DNA from: a virus
Length of the DNA: 64,000 nucleotides
Strand: one strand, 5' to 3'
Virus record (IMG/VR): IMGVR_UViG_3300009509_000020
Coordinates: 1-64,000 of that record
A program made the translations under genes and the position numbers. The notes below the pieces were generated by a model. That model was not told the origin of the DNA and ran no database searches. It was given only the letters and a program-made list of their open reading frames with translations. Positions 14,922 to 22,124 of the stretch are shown piece after piece. Numbering within the stretch: the stretch's first letter is position 1; every line of letters starts with the position of its first letter.

Positions 14922-15081
14922 CCTTGTTGCTCTCAAGCACGGTCTGAATATGCCGCGCATCCTTGCCTGTTAGCCTGGCAATCACCTCGCCAGGTTTGCC
15001 CTGAGCATTCGGCCTGTGTAGGTTTACTCTACCCAGAGCAATATTTAGTATGATGACCGGCTCATGTTCTAATATCATCAT
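14911..15081 (-). CDS. Hypothetical protein, 56 residues
   Basis: The start codon overlaps the stop of the previous gene as ATGA, a coupling signal, so the earlier in-frame ATG is rejected. The protein ('LEHEPVIILNIALGRVNLHRP', 'VIARLTGKDARHIQTVLES') has no recognised family. It overlaps the LexA-type gene by 11 bp. Confidence 0.55.
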   Translation of the reverse strand: MMILEHEPVIILNIALGRVNLHRPNAQGKPGEVIARLTGKDARHIQTVLESNKDGK

Positions 15082-15476
15082 GTCTGGCCGCACCATACAT
15101 TTTGCTCATCGCTGAACAGGCCGTCTAGTCCTGTCGGGTCGCCTTCGCCAGATGTTGCCGCTTCGGCAACAATGTTGGCAGCCTGGGCTGTGGTTATATC
15201 ATCAGATGTTACCGGGCCAGAAATAGGGTGATAATCATCCACCCCAATAGAAGGGCCGTCAATATAGATATGCCCGCCATTCTTGCGAAACTGCCGGGGC
15301 AATGGTTGCGCTTGCATATATAGTCCCGTGATTTCTGGGTAGCCAGCGAGGGAAAACATCAGCGGTAGAGCTTCAACAGGGCGCGCCTCTTGACGTGTTT
15401 CTCTTGTTTCTTCATCCAGAACATGGAAGACGATCATCCCCTCTTCTTTTGCTATTGCCGTCCAAACCTCGCTCAT
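15078..15476 (-). CDS. Hypothetical protein, first gene of the repressor operon
   Basis: A 132-residue, mostly acidic protein with 'EIT', 'GGHIYIDGPSIGVDDYHPIS' and a helical Ala-rich C-terminal part. AAAGGAG lies 6 nt before the ATG and a strong promoter with operator is 60 bp upstream. No family recognised. Confidence 0.65.
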   Translation of the reverse strand: MSEVWTAIAKEEGMIVFHVLDEETRETRQEARPVEALPLMFSLAGYPEITGLYMQAQPLPRQFRKNGGHIYIDGPSIGVDDYHPISGPVTSDDITTAQAANIVAEAATSGEGDPTGLDGLFSDEQNVWCGQT

Positions 15477-15514
15477 TTTTGCTCCTTTCTTTACAGGTCA
15501 AAGGCCGATTATTT

Positions 15515-15561
15515 GTCAACACTTGTTGACTCATTATACCACATAGCGCCAGAAAAGTCAA
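15515..15561 (-). promoter_or_regulatory. Leftward promoter with operator palindrome
   Basis: TTGACT (15556-15561), 17 bp, TATAAT (15533-15538) on the minus strand with TGTGG before the -10. A 7-2-7 palindrome GTCAACA-CT-TGTTGAC (15515-15530) lies where transcription would start and matches the site at 1305-1318. It drives the operon that contains the LexA-type gene. Confidence 0.8.
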
Positions 15562-15599
15562 GTGGTTTTGTGACCAGATTCTACAAAATAAGGTTAGAA

Positions 15600-15631
15600 T
15601 TAAGAGGCGCATCACCTGATGCGCCTCTTAA
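15600..15631. terminator. Perfect 15-bp hairpin
   Basis: Bases 15600-15614 pair with 15617-15631, directly after the stop of the small leftward gene. There is little T-run on either side, so it may stabilise the 3' end rather than terminate strongly. Confidence 0.55.
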
Positions 15632-15633
15632 AC

Positions 15634-15804
15634 TTAGACTACGATGTCAGATGATTGGGCATTCGTGCCCTCATTCTCTTGTCGTATCTTGGCTGCCTGT
15701 TCGGCCCGAATACGCGCCATTACTGCCTCGATCCGCGCCCGCTCAGTAGCCGTGCCAGGCAAGTCTGTTATATCTACGTCAAAATGTAATTCTGTCATTA
15801 CCAT
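15634..15804 (-). CDS. Hypothetical protein, 56 residues
   Basis: The protein starts MVMTELHFDVDITDLPG and continues as a charged helix ('ATERARIEAVMARIRAEQAAKIRQE'). The start was chosen at 15804 because the -10 box of its promoter (15,841-15,846) lies inside the longer frame; AAAGG is 6 nt upstream. It is the first leftward gene after the divergent promoter region. Confidence 0.6.
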   Translation of the reverse strand: MVMTELHFDVDITDLPGTATERARIEAVMARIRAEQAAKIRQENEGTNAQSSDIVV

Positions 15805-15840
15805 CACGCCTTTCGTCAGCGGTTGTTGTCTGTCATAATC

Positions 15841-15849
15841 ATTATACCA
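15841..15849 (-). promoter_or_regulatory. Extended -10 promoter, leftward
   Basis: TATAAT (15841-15846 on the minus strand) is preceded by CGTGG, as in the other promoters here, but no good -35 hexamer is present 17 bp upstream. It drives the 56-residue gene and lies back to back with the rightward promoter at 15,913. Confidence 0.55.
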
Positions 15850-15912
15850 CGGAAACATAATAACTAGGCTTTAGATTCGGTATATTTTGCGTTAACGTTG
15901 CGTTGTGAAGTC

Positions 15913-15941
15913 TTGAGTTTTGCTACAATCTGTGGTATAAT
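15913..15941 (+). promoter_or_regulatory. First rightward promoter
   Basis: TTGAGT (15913-15918), 17 bp, TATAAT (15936-15941) with TGTGG before the -10. It opens the rightward arm and is followed by about 400 bp of structured RNA before the first large gene. Confidence 0.75.
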
Positions 15942-15950
15942 ATACTATGA

Positions 15951-16097
15951 GCGGCCGGCAATGAAAGTCGGGTACATCCCGTGTGACATTGTGGTCGAGG
16001 CCAGAATGCCCTAGTTGCCACGGGCCGCGAATAACCCGCCTGGACGCGGGGGGATAGCGGGGAATTACATAAAACAGGGGCGGCGCGGCGTCCAGGC
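15951..16097 (+). ncRNA. Structured RNA region after the first rightward promoter
   Basis: An 11-bp stem (15951-15961 with 16015-16019 and 16023-16028, 3-nt bulge) encloses a CGGG/CCCG hairpin. A second, perfect 10-bp stem joins 16038-16047 with 16088-16097. The stems begin 10 nt after the -10 box, so they lie at the 5' end of the transcript. No gene is visible in this stretch; it is probably a leader or small RNA. Confidence 0.55.
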
Positions 16098-16118
16098 TCT
16101 AATTTATGGAGGTGGAAA

Positions 16119-16196
16119 ATGGAAGGGGCAATCGGTGGCGGATTTATGCCAATAGGCGGCGGCGGCTATACAGAGGGAGCACTCGGCGGGGGGTAA
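16119..16196 (+). CDS. Glycine-rich 25-residue peptide
   Basis: A short frame (MEGAIGGGFMPIGGGG..EGALGGG) has a strong GGAGG site 5 nt before ATG, between two structured RNA segments. More than half the residues are Gly. It could be a real peptide, a leader peptide, or chance. A CATGATG/CATCATG hairpin with TCTATTTT follows. Confidence 0.4.
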   Translation: MEGAIGGGFMPIGGGGYTEGALGGG

Positions 16197-16232
16197 TTAT
16201 GCGGGCATGATGTAGCCATCATGTCTATTTTG

Positions 16233-16339
16233 GGGCTGGTAGCTCAGGCAGGCATGAGCGCGGCCAATTTCTAGATCGTTGGCTATTATAGTGACACTAG
16301 ATAAGCTGGGGTCGCTGGTTCAAATCCAGCCCAGCCCCA
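16233..16339 (+). ncRNA. tRNA-like RNA with enlarged anticodon region
   Basis: A 7-bp acceptor stem (16233-16239 with 16331-16337), TA at positions 8-9, a D arm (GCTC..GAGC) and a perfect T arm (16314-16330, loop TTCAAAT) are all present. Between D and T arms there are about 54 nt instead of the usual 22-23. They include GCCAA/TTGGC closing an 11-nt loop and a TAGT/ACTA hairpin. It cannot be read as a normal tRNA. The same plan occurs at 50,160, next to a Ro gene, where tRNA-mimicking Y RNA is the expected partner. Confidence 0.65.
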
Positions 16340-16368
16340 TTGCGCAATGAGAGGTGAAAGGATTAACG

Positions 16369-16971
16369 ATGTTTTTTTCACAACGAGCGAAAAATTTGTG
16401 CCTAGCAGGCTTGGGGGGCATTGTTCTTTTCCTGGTTTTGTTGCTCGGCTGTACTTCTGAGCCAACGCAGCCGCCGACGCCTATTTCTCCCCTGCCAACT
16501 CCAACGCCGTTCTATGACGCGCCGGTATCTATCGCTAAATCGTATGCCATGATGTATCGTCTATCGTTTACTTCTGGATCGGTTCACATTACGACATCCT
16601 GCAAATACGACCCTGGAGTTTTTCGTGTTCGGCTGGTTGACGCCAATCATACTATCGTCGCTTCACAAACTATCGAGACAGACATCGAATTACCCGATAT
16701 TCCCACGGCCGGAGATGTTGGATTCGTGTATTACACATGGGATATAACGCCGACCGAGACATTGACTGAGGAAGCGCAATTTTTCTTTCAAGCTGAGGCT
16801 GGTTGTGACGCTTATTGTTTCGATGGTGTCACGTCGTTTCAGTGTGACTTTCTAATCACGCCATGCGTTACCCCGGCCGATGAGCCAGACTGGTGCTTCG
16901 GCGGGATTCTAACCCCGACATCTGATATGTACCGCGCCTATGTTCCATACCTGATAAAGGGTGAGGATTAG
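16369..16971 (+). CDS. Lipoprotein with Pro/Thr linker
   Basis: The 200-residue protein has an N-terminal hydrophobic segment ending LLLGC, a lipobox for signal peptidase II. A Pro/Thr-rich linker (about residues 25-45) and a beta-rich outer domain with several cysteines follow; the C-terminus is YVPYLIKGED. Such features are common in Chloroflexota lipoproteins. It may be exposed on the infected cell, for example in superinfection exclusion (inference). AAAGGA lies 7 nt before the chosen ATG. Confidence 0.65.
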   Translation: MFFSQRAKNLCLAGLGGIVLFLVLLLGCTSEPTQPPTPISPLPTPTPFYDAPVSIAKSYAMMYRLSFTSGSVHITTSCKYDPGVFRVRLVDANHTIVASQTIETDIELPDIPTAGDVGFVYYTWDITPTETLTEEAQFFFQAEAGCDAYCFDGVTSFQCDFLITPCVTPADEPDWCFGGILTPTSDMYRAYVPYLIKGED

Positions 16972-16980
16972 ACATAGAAT

Positions 16981-17202
16981 ATGAGTATCGGGACGATATA
17001 TGTCATTTCTGTTTGCGATAGGGATGGTTATTTTATTCCCGTTTTGGCAGCGACCACTGAGCCTGCTGCCAGGGATATGCTGGCGAAGTGGCGCAAGCAG
17101 AACGAGAAAAATGAATATTGGGAAGATGTTGATGATTGTACAGTTGTGCCGCTTTATCGTGAGTTTCAGGGAACCACACCGTCTGATATAGAATATGAAT
17201 AG
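16981..17202 (+). CDS. Hypothetical protein, 73 residues
   Basis: A small acidic alpha/beta protein ('GTIYVISVCDRDGYFIPVLAATTEPAARDML', then 'DVDDCTVVPLYREF'). No family recognised. First of five small genes between the lipoprotein and the ParB-like gene. Confidence 0.55.
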   Translation: MSIGTIYVISVCDRDGYFIPVLAATTEPAARDMLAKWRKQNEKNEYWEDVDDCTVVPLYREFQGTTPSDIEYE

Positions 17203-17224
17203 TTAGTAAGGAATAATCATTGCT

Positions 17225-17470
17225 ATGATTTGTCAGCATTGTGGGCAGAATATCGCCGAGGGCAGGCGTCATCGGCGACTCGTACTAGGCCGTTGTCAGG
17301 TGATAGATGTTGTCGGTTCAAATAGTCACGTTTCGGCCCTTGTCGCTGCCATGTTGGTCTTGGTAGTAGAACAGCTTGGGCCTGAGCCGAGCCAAGAGCG
17401 GCTTGATGTACTGCGACTGGCAGCCGAGCGCGAGTTTAGGTTGGCCGTTGCTGAGATGGTCGGGGAATGA
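17225..17470 (+). CDS. Small protein with N-terminal zinc knuckle
   Basis: Starts MICQHCGQNIAEGRRHRR with one CxxC, followed by a hydrophobic helix (about residues 35-50) and a charged helix. It overlaps the next gene by 4 bp (ATGA). Function unknown. Confidence 0.55.
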   Translation: MICQHCGQNIAEGRRHRRLVLGRCQVIDVVGSNSHVSALVAAMLVLVVEQLGPEPSQERLDVLRLAAEREFRLAVAEMVGE

Positions 17471-17682
17471 TTACCTTTTCTATCACACGTGCCAATCACC
17501 ACGCTATCATCGCCGATCTGCTTGCCGCCTTTGAAAAGTCGGTCTGGCTCAACATACTCGTTTCGCGCATGGAGATGACCTTCGAGAATGCAGGAGCTAT
17601 GGTGACGGCAGAAGTGGCATTGTGGGGCTGCGAGGATGCAATCAGGTGTCAGCTTGAGGCAGTGGGCATAGAGATAGACTGA
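17467..17682 (+). CDS. Hypothetical protein, 71 residues
   Basis: A helical protein ('IIADLLAAFEKSVWLNILVSRMEMTFENAGAMV') coupled to the previous gene by ATGA overlap. No family recognised. Confidence 0.55.
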   Translation: MITFSITRANHHAIIADLLAAFEKSVWLNILVSRMEMTFENAGAMVTAEVALWGCEDAIRCQLEAVGIEID

Positions 17683-17690
17683 GAGGCATA

Positions 17691-18071
17691 GTGTCTCAAA
17701 ACAATTGTCGCGTCGTGTCTAATCAGAGAGGCCATGTTCTGTTTATCAAAGAATGTGAGCGATTGCCCCATTGTCTGGTAATTGAGCCACTAGGTGATCC
17801 GCTCCCCTGTGAGACGTTGTTGCCATTCGAGGCAGCAGGTGATCCGTCTCCACAAAGCAAGCCGCGTGGGCGAGCCAGATACACTGGCAAAGACGCCCTC
17901 ATGGCTGCCTGGCCTGGTAACGGCCCTGTGACCATCTATGACCTGATGCAGGCCACTGGCAAGGCTAGGTCTACGTTACATGACTACGTCAGCAGGGCGA
18001 TTGCGCATGGCGATGTGATATGCGCCGGGCAAGATGGGCCGTCGCTGCTCTATGAGTTGGCAAGGCAATGA
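17691..18071 (+). CDS. Helix-turn-helix domain protein
   Basis: A 126-residue protein starting with GTG. The C-terminal half ('VTIYDLMQATGKARSTLHDYVSRAIAHGDVI') looks like a winged helix with a recognition helix. The N-terminal half is of unknown fold. It overlaps the ParB-like gene by 4 bp and may regulate or assist DNA modification or packaging; this is inference. Confidence 0.55.
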   Translation: MSQNNCRVVSNQRGHVLFIKECERLPHCLVIEPLGDPLPCETLLPFEAAGDPSPQSKPRGRARYTGKDALMAAWPGNGPVTIYDLMQATGKARSTLHDYVSRAIAHGDVICAGQDGPSLLYELARQ

Positions 18072-18622
18072 GCGATAGCATAAACTGGTTGCCCGTGATG
18101 GTGCGATTGAATCAGCTTGACCTTTGGGCCGATAACCCAAAGCGCATGAGCCATGCTCAGGCCAAACGGCTGGAAACATCAACAGACAAATTGGGCAGGG
18201 CCGGGGCATTGCTCATTGGGCCACAGACAAATGGCGGGGCTTTCCCGCTTTACGACGGCCACCAGCGCGTCAGGATATGGTCTGCGCTGTATGGCGACAA
18301 TCTGGAGGTTAATGCCTTGCAAGCCCACAGACCGCTTACCGATAAAGAGCAGCGCGAAGTATCATTGCTGACCATCACGGCCCAGGCGAGTTTCGATTGG
18401 GACATTCTGGCAGGATGGGACTTTGAGGACTTGACAGCGGGCGGATTCAGCGAGGGGCTGCTTGTCGAATGGAACGATGGCGCGCTTAATCTGCGGGAGA
18501 TGTTGATGGCGGAAGAAGTAATACCGGACTTTCGGCCCGTTTCGGCAGATGAACAGCCGAGACTTGACCAGAGGTCGCCCGTGACTTGTCCTGAGTGTGG
18601 CGCAGAGTTTATACCTAAATGA
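18068..18622 (+). CDS. ParB-like domain protein with C-terminal zinc ribbon
   Basis: The 184-residue protein has the ParB/Sulfiredoxin-type N-terminal features 'LDLWADNPKRMSHAQAKRLETSTDKLG', 'PLYDGHQRVRIW' and a GPQ loop, then a helical part and a C-terminal 'CPECGAEF' knuckle. In phages these single-domain ParB proteins often sit next to terminase and DNA-modification genes, and here overlaps the Mom-type gene by 4 bp. It may bind or hydrolyse NTP and help target the modification. Confidence 0.75.
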   Translation: MSDSINWLPVMVRLNQLDLWADNPKRMSHAQAKRLETSTDKLGRAGALLIGPQTNGGAFPLYDGHQRVRIWSALYGDNLEVNALQAHRPLTDKEQREVSLLTITAQASFDWDILAGWDFEDLTAGGFSEGLLVEWNDGALNLREMLMAEEVIPDFRPVSADEQPRLDQRSPVTCPECGAEFIPK

Positions 18623-19278
18623 GCCGGCCCGATGTAGTGGTAGACTGGTGTAGCTATGAGGCTGCCAAGTATGCGGTTGAGCATTGGCATTATAGTAAGC
18701 GAATGCTAGCGGGCAAATATATGAGTATCGGGATATGGGAAAACAGATTGTTTATCGGGGCTATTGTATTTAGTCACGGGGCTAACAAGGCAATTGGCAA
18801 GCAATATGGTCTGTCTCTTTTTCTGGCCTGTGAATTAAGCCGCGTGGCAATGACTAAGCACGCCATATTTGTTTCACATTTGATAGCAAAATCGTTATCT
18901 ATGCTAAAAAGCCAAGCAGATCGGTTACGGCTTGTCGTTTCATACGCAGACCAAAGAGAGGGACACATAGGGGCGATTTATCAGGCCAGTAATTGGATAT
19001 ATGTAGGGCAATCGAGTGGGAATGATAGACGTAATTGCCCATATTTGAAACCTGGCGGCGGGATTGTGCAGTGGCGCACTATGTCAAAGATATGTCAGCG
19101 GCATGGAATGTCACACACCTTACAGGCGGCTATATCGTTGGGCTATACCCCGCTTGGCTTTATGCCAAAGCACAAATACCTCTACCCTCTCGATAAGGCC
19201 ATGCGCCGACAAATCGAGCCTTTGGCACAACCATATCCAAAACGCGAACATGCGGGCGAGGTGCATGATGGTGCATAA
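18619..19278 (+). CDS. Mom-type DNA hypermodification protein
   Basis: The 219-residue protein matches the Mom family pattern: 'AAKYAVEHWHYSKRMLAGKYMSIGIWENRLFIGAIVFSHGA', then 'ACELSRVAM', 'VVSYADQREGHIGAIYQASNWIYVG'. Phage Mu Mom converts adenine to a carbamoylmethyl adenine derivative that resists many restriction enzymes and has a GNAT-like fold. Location between a ParB-like protein and terminase is usual for its relatives. The 3' end overlaps a tRNA-like sequence. Confidence 0.82.
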   Translation: MSRPDVVVDWCSYEAAKYAVEHWHYSKRMLAGKYMSIGIWENRLFIGAIVFSHGANKAIGKQYGLSLFLACELSRVAMTKHAIFVSHLIAKSLSMLKSQADRLRLVVSYADQREGHIGAIYQASNWIYVGQSSGNDRRNCPYLKPGGGIVQWRTMSKICQRHGMSHTLQAAISLGYTPLGFMPKHKYLYPLDKAMRRQIEPLAQPYPKREHAGEVHDGA

Positions 19279-19323
19279 CTGGCGACCAGTCAGCAGGCGC
19301 AGGTTCAATTCCTGCCGCCCGCT
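19252..19323 (+). ncRNA. Short tRNA-like sequence at the end of the Mom-type gene
   Basis: A perfect 7-bp acceptor stem (19252-19258 with 19316-19322), a T arm (19299-19315, loop TTCAATT), a D arm (GTGC..GCAT with a GG-containing loop) and a 5-nt variable region total 72 nt. The anticodon stem (CTGGC/GTCAG, one wobble) closes only a 5-nt loop, so no ordinary anticodon can be assigned. It begins 27 nt before the Mom stop codon. It may be a degenerate tRNA or another tRNA mimic. Confidence 0.4.
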
Positions 19324-19330
19324 TTGGCAG

Positions 19331-19375
19331 TTGGGATAACTTGGGATAAGTTTGGGATATTGGCACTTGGGACGA
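19331..19375 (+). repeat. 10-bp iterons upstream of terminase
   Basis: TTGGGATAAC (19331), TTGGGATAAG (19341) and a shifted TTGGGATATT (19352) follow in helical phase, with a partial CTTGGGAC at 19366. They lie upstream of the terminase small subunit. Possible roles are a packaging (pac) recognition site or a partition/regulatory site; the spacing fits a protein that binds one face of DNA. Confidence 0.6.
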
Positions 19376-19460
19376 TATTAGAGATGGCTGAGGTGTATAT
19401 TTTGCGTGAGACAATCAAACACTGAGCAGAGTATTATCACCAAAGCTGAAAGGAATGAAG

Positions 19461-19685
19461 ATGGAAATATTACAAAAACTATACGATAGTGAGATAAACT
19501 TTAGATTGTCTTGTTTCTTTGATGCTGGTTTTGAAGCAAGTCTAGGTGATGAAATAAATGGGTTTAAAGCATCAGACGAAAACTTTGAGACCTTAGAAGA
19601 AGCCATAGACCATCTTGTAAATATGGCAAAGAAGTTCTATCCAGAATCAGAATTTTCAAGAACTATAGAAACTGGCGGACGATAA
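19461..19685 (+). CDS. Hypothetical protein, 74 residues
   Basis: An acidic, AT-rich small gene ('FDAGFEASLGDEINGFKASDENFETLEEAIDHLVNMAKKFYP'). AAGGA is 7 nt before the chosen ATG; another ATG lies two codons upstream. The layout resembles small phage proteins of unknown function placed before terminase. Confidence 0.6.
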   Translation: MEILQKLYDSEINFRLSCFFDAGFEASLGDEINGFKASDENFETLEEAIDHLVNMAKKFYPESEFSRTIETGGR

Positions 19686-19701
19686 TAAATAGTGAGACTA
19701 T

Positions 19702-20256
19702 ATGGCCGAAGAAAAAGAACACAGAAAACCTAGACGGTCGGCAGCGCAGCTTGCACGTGACAGGCGACGCATAGCCGGGCTTTACCTTGAGGGCCAGCTA
19801 CAGGCTGACATTGCCGAGGCCGTTGGTGTCTCACAGTCTACCGTATCTAATGACCTGAAGGCGATACAACAGGAATGGCTACAATCGTCCTTGATGGACT
19901 TCAACGAGGCGCGGGCGCAAGAGATTGCAAAGATTGACCGGCTAGAGCGCGAATACTGGGCAGCTTGGCAGCGCAGTTGTGAGGACGCCGAAACGTCTAC
20001 CCAAAAGGTAAAAGGCAAGCTACAGAAATACCAGGATGATAGCGGAAAGTTCGTAGCCGAACAGCCGGCGGAAGCGACTAAAACAAGCCGGGAACAGGCA
20101 GGCGATCCGAGGTTCCTGAGTGGCGTCCAGTGGTGTATCGAGCGGCGGTGCAAGCTGTTGGGAATTGACGCACCACAGCGTCACGAATTGACAGGCGCGG
20201 ATGGCGGCCCGGTTATCCTGAACTACGTTGGGAACATAAGTCCAGATGACCTATGA
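19702..20256 (+). CDS. Terminase small subunit-like protein
   Basis: The 184-residue protein has an N-terminal helix-turn-helix ('RRIAGLYLEGQLQADIAEAVGVSQSTVSNDLKAIQ', residues 22-56), a coiled-coil-forming middle and a C-terminal segment ('RRCKLLGIDAPQRHELTGADGGPV') typical of small terminases that recognise phage DNA and engage the large subunit. It overlaps the large subunit gene by 11 bp. Confidence 0.82.
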   Translation: MAEEKEHRKPRRSAAQLARDRRRIAGLYLEGQLQADIAEAVGVSQSTVSNDLKAIQQEWLQSSLMDFNEARAQEIAKIDRLEREYWAAWQRSCEDAETSTQKVKGKLQKYQDDSGKFVAEQPAEATKTSREQAGDPRFLSGVQWCIERRCKLLGIDAPQRHELTGADGGPVILNYVGNISPDDL

Positions 20257-21523
20257 AAATCCCTATCGCTTTTATGGACAAATCAGAGAGGCGATACTTT
20301 GCCGTGACAGAGAGGTTATCATCGAAGGCCCTGCTGATACGGGCAAAACTCTTGGCTTGCTATGGAAACTTCATACCCTGGCCTACAAATATCCGGGCTG
20401 CCAGCTTGCCATAATTCGCAAACGAAAAACTGACATAACTGGCACATCGTTCCATACCTTAAAAAGAGATTTACTGACAGACTATGGCCCTGGCATAGAG
20501 GTATACGGCGGTCAATATCCACAGTGGATCGACTATCCCACAGGATCGCGCTTATGGTTCGGTGGGATGGATGATCCAGGTAAGACGCTATCTGCGGAGC
20601 GTGACATGATATATGTCAACCAAGCCGAAGAGCTTGCCTTGTCCGACTGGGAATACCTGATCCGGTGCGTAACAGGGCGTGGGGCGGTAATGCCATATAC
20701 GCAGCTTATAGGTGATGTGAATCCAGGCCCCCCTACACATTGGATTCTATCGCGGGCGAAAAGTGGCGCATTGCGGTTATTCAAATCAACTCATAGAGAT
20801 AATCCGATGTTGTATGACCAGGCGACGGGCGAGCTTACAGAGGGCGGCAAGGGCCGCCTGGATGCACTAAAACGCCTAACCGGCTCTCGATTATTGCGGC
20901 TTTATCATGGCTTGTGGGCCGCGCCAGAAGGAGCAATCTACGATGTATTTGACCAGGAGAAGCACGTCGTCAAGGCATTCCCAATTCCGCCATTCTGGCC
21001 TAGAGCGGTTGGCATTGACCCATTCGGCGCAACAGTGGCCGCTGTTTGGTTGGCCTTCGACCCACAGAATAACAAGCTAAATGTCTACCGTGAATATGCA
21101 GAGCCATTCGGTCTTACGACGGCAGGCCATGCGGCCAACATTCTTGAGGTTTCAAGGGGCGAGTCAGTATTTGCCTGGGTATGTGGCGGCCCATCTGAGC
21201 GGGCATGGCGCGTCGAATGGCAAGCAAGTGGCATACCGGTGCTTGAGCCGCCAATTAGCGATGTTTGGGTTGGTGTAGACAGGGTATATCAACTACTCAG
21301 AGAGTTCTCGTTAGTAATTCACGATAATTGTATGGGACTGATAAGCGAGATTGGTAACTATAGGCGCAAGCTAGATAGACAAGGCCAGCCGACAGATGCT
21401 ATAGAAAGCAAGGAAAGCTACCACTTGCTTGATAGCCTGCGCTATGTCGTAAGCTGGCTATCGCATGTCGAGGCCACACAGGAACGAATGAGTTTTAGTC
21501 CATATAGACTAGGGAGAGTATAA
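20246..21523 (+). CDS. Terminase large subunit
   Basis: The 425-residue protein has the packaging ATPase P-loop (EGPADTGKT, residues 28-36), a Walker B strand ending in acidic residues (MIYVNQAEELA), motif III-like 'TQLIGDVNP', and a C-terminal RNase H-fold nuclease start (VGIDPFGATVAAVWLAFD). Length and order fit phage terminases of the Terminase_3/PBSX type. It powers DNA entry into proheads and cuts the concatemer. Confidence 0.92.
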   Translation: MTYENPYRFYGQIREAILCRDREVIIEGPADTGKTLGLLWKLHTLAYKYPGCQLAIIRKRKTDITGTSFHTLKRDLLTDYGPGIEVYGGQYPQWIDYPTGSRLWFGGMDDPGKTLSAERDMIYVNQAEELALSDWEYLIRCVTGRGAVMPYTQLIGDVNPGPPTHWILSRAKSGALRLFKSTHRDNPMLYDQATGELTEGGKGRLDALKRLTGSRLLRLYHGLWAAPEGAIYDVFDQEKHVVKAFPIPPFWPRAVGIDPFGATVAAVWLAFDPQNNKLNVYREYAEPFGLTTAGHAANILEVSRGESVFAWVCGGPSERAWRVEWQASGIPVLEPPISDVWVGVDRVYQLLREFSLVIHDNCMGLISEIGNYRRKLDRQGQPTDAIESKESYHLLDSLRYVVSWLSHVEATQERMSFSPYRLGRV

Positions 21524-21527
21524 TGCT

Positions 21528-21743
21528 ATGCCGAAGTGTAAAAGATGCAAATCTGAATTTGTTATAAAATGGAAATTTAAAACGAATTATCCTTATACTG
21601 ATAAACCAGCAACATACTACTGGCACGGTGATTATGAATCCGAGAGATTCTGTCCATATTGTGGCAAAAGGCTTTGTCCTTCATTGTTTGAATCTATACG
21701 AAAAAGTTATCTTTTTTTACTAGAAAGAATAAATAGATGCTGA
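21528..21743 (+). CDS. Zinc-ribbon protein, 71 residues
   Basis: MPKCKRCKSEF and FCPYCGKRLCP form two cysteine knuckles separated by an aromatic, AT-rich segment. It overlaps the next gene by 7 bp. Function unknown. Confidence 0.6.
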   Translation: MPKCKRCKSEFVIKWKFKTNYPYTDKPATYYWHGDYESERFCPYCGKRLCPSLFESIRKSYLFLLERINRC

Positions 21744-22117
21744 TAAACATCGGTGATATAAAGACACGTCTCAAATCGGCTTCAGGTGACTTGCCAGTAT
21801 ATTTTGATTTTTGTGAGTGTGTGCCAACAAATATAAATAGCTGGCGTGGCAATTACGCCGAGCCTGCTATTGGCTGGTCGCCCAGTGGCTACAGCGGCAA
21901 TGGCAAGCCGCCTACGGTCGCACAGTTTTTAGATGAGCTTGAGATGGCAACATCTGGCAGGCTCTATAGTGGCTGGCACGGTGATACATTTTCCTATACT
22001 GACAATAACCAGTTATACGTTGATAATTACGGCGATTCTACTTCTACTAAAATCATGGGCATTGAAGTTTGTGAAAGCCGAGTGATTTTGCATACCGCCA
22101 AGACGAACAATAGGTAG
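21737..22117 (+). CDS. Hypothetical phage protein, 126 residues
   Basis: The sequence 'PVYFDFCECVPTNINSWRGNYAEPAIGW', 'PPTVAQFLDELEMATSGRLYSGWHGDTFSYT' is of a type seen in small phage proteins between packaging and portal genes. No function is known. A hairpin terminator follows 8 bp after the stop. Confidence 0.6.
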   Translation: MLINIGDIKTRLKSASGDLPVYFDFCECVPTNINSWRGNYAEPAIGWSPSGYSGNGKPPTVAQFLDELEMATSGRLYSGWHGDTFSYTDNNQLYVDNYGDSTSTKIMGIEVCESRVILHTAKTNNR

Positions 22118-22124
22118 TAAACTA

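Noticed and set aside
16278-16300. Amber suppressor tRNA (CTA in the central loop)
   Set aside because: The stem around a 7-nt loop does not pair, and TAG is used as a normal stop in many genes here.
16233-16339. Group I intron in a tRNA
   Set aside because: The insertions (about 30-50 nt) are far too short for a group I intron and lack its core sequences.
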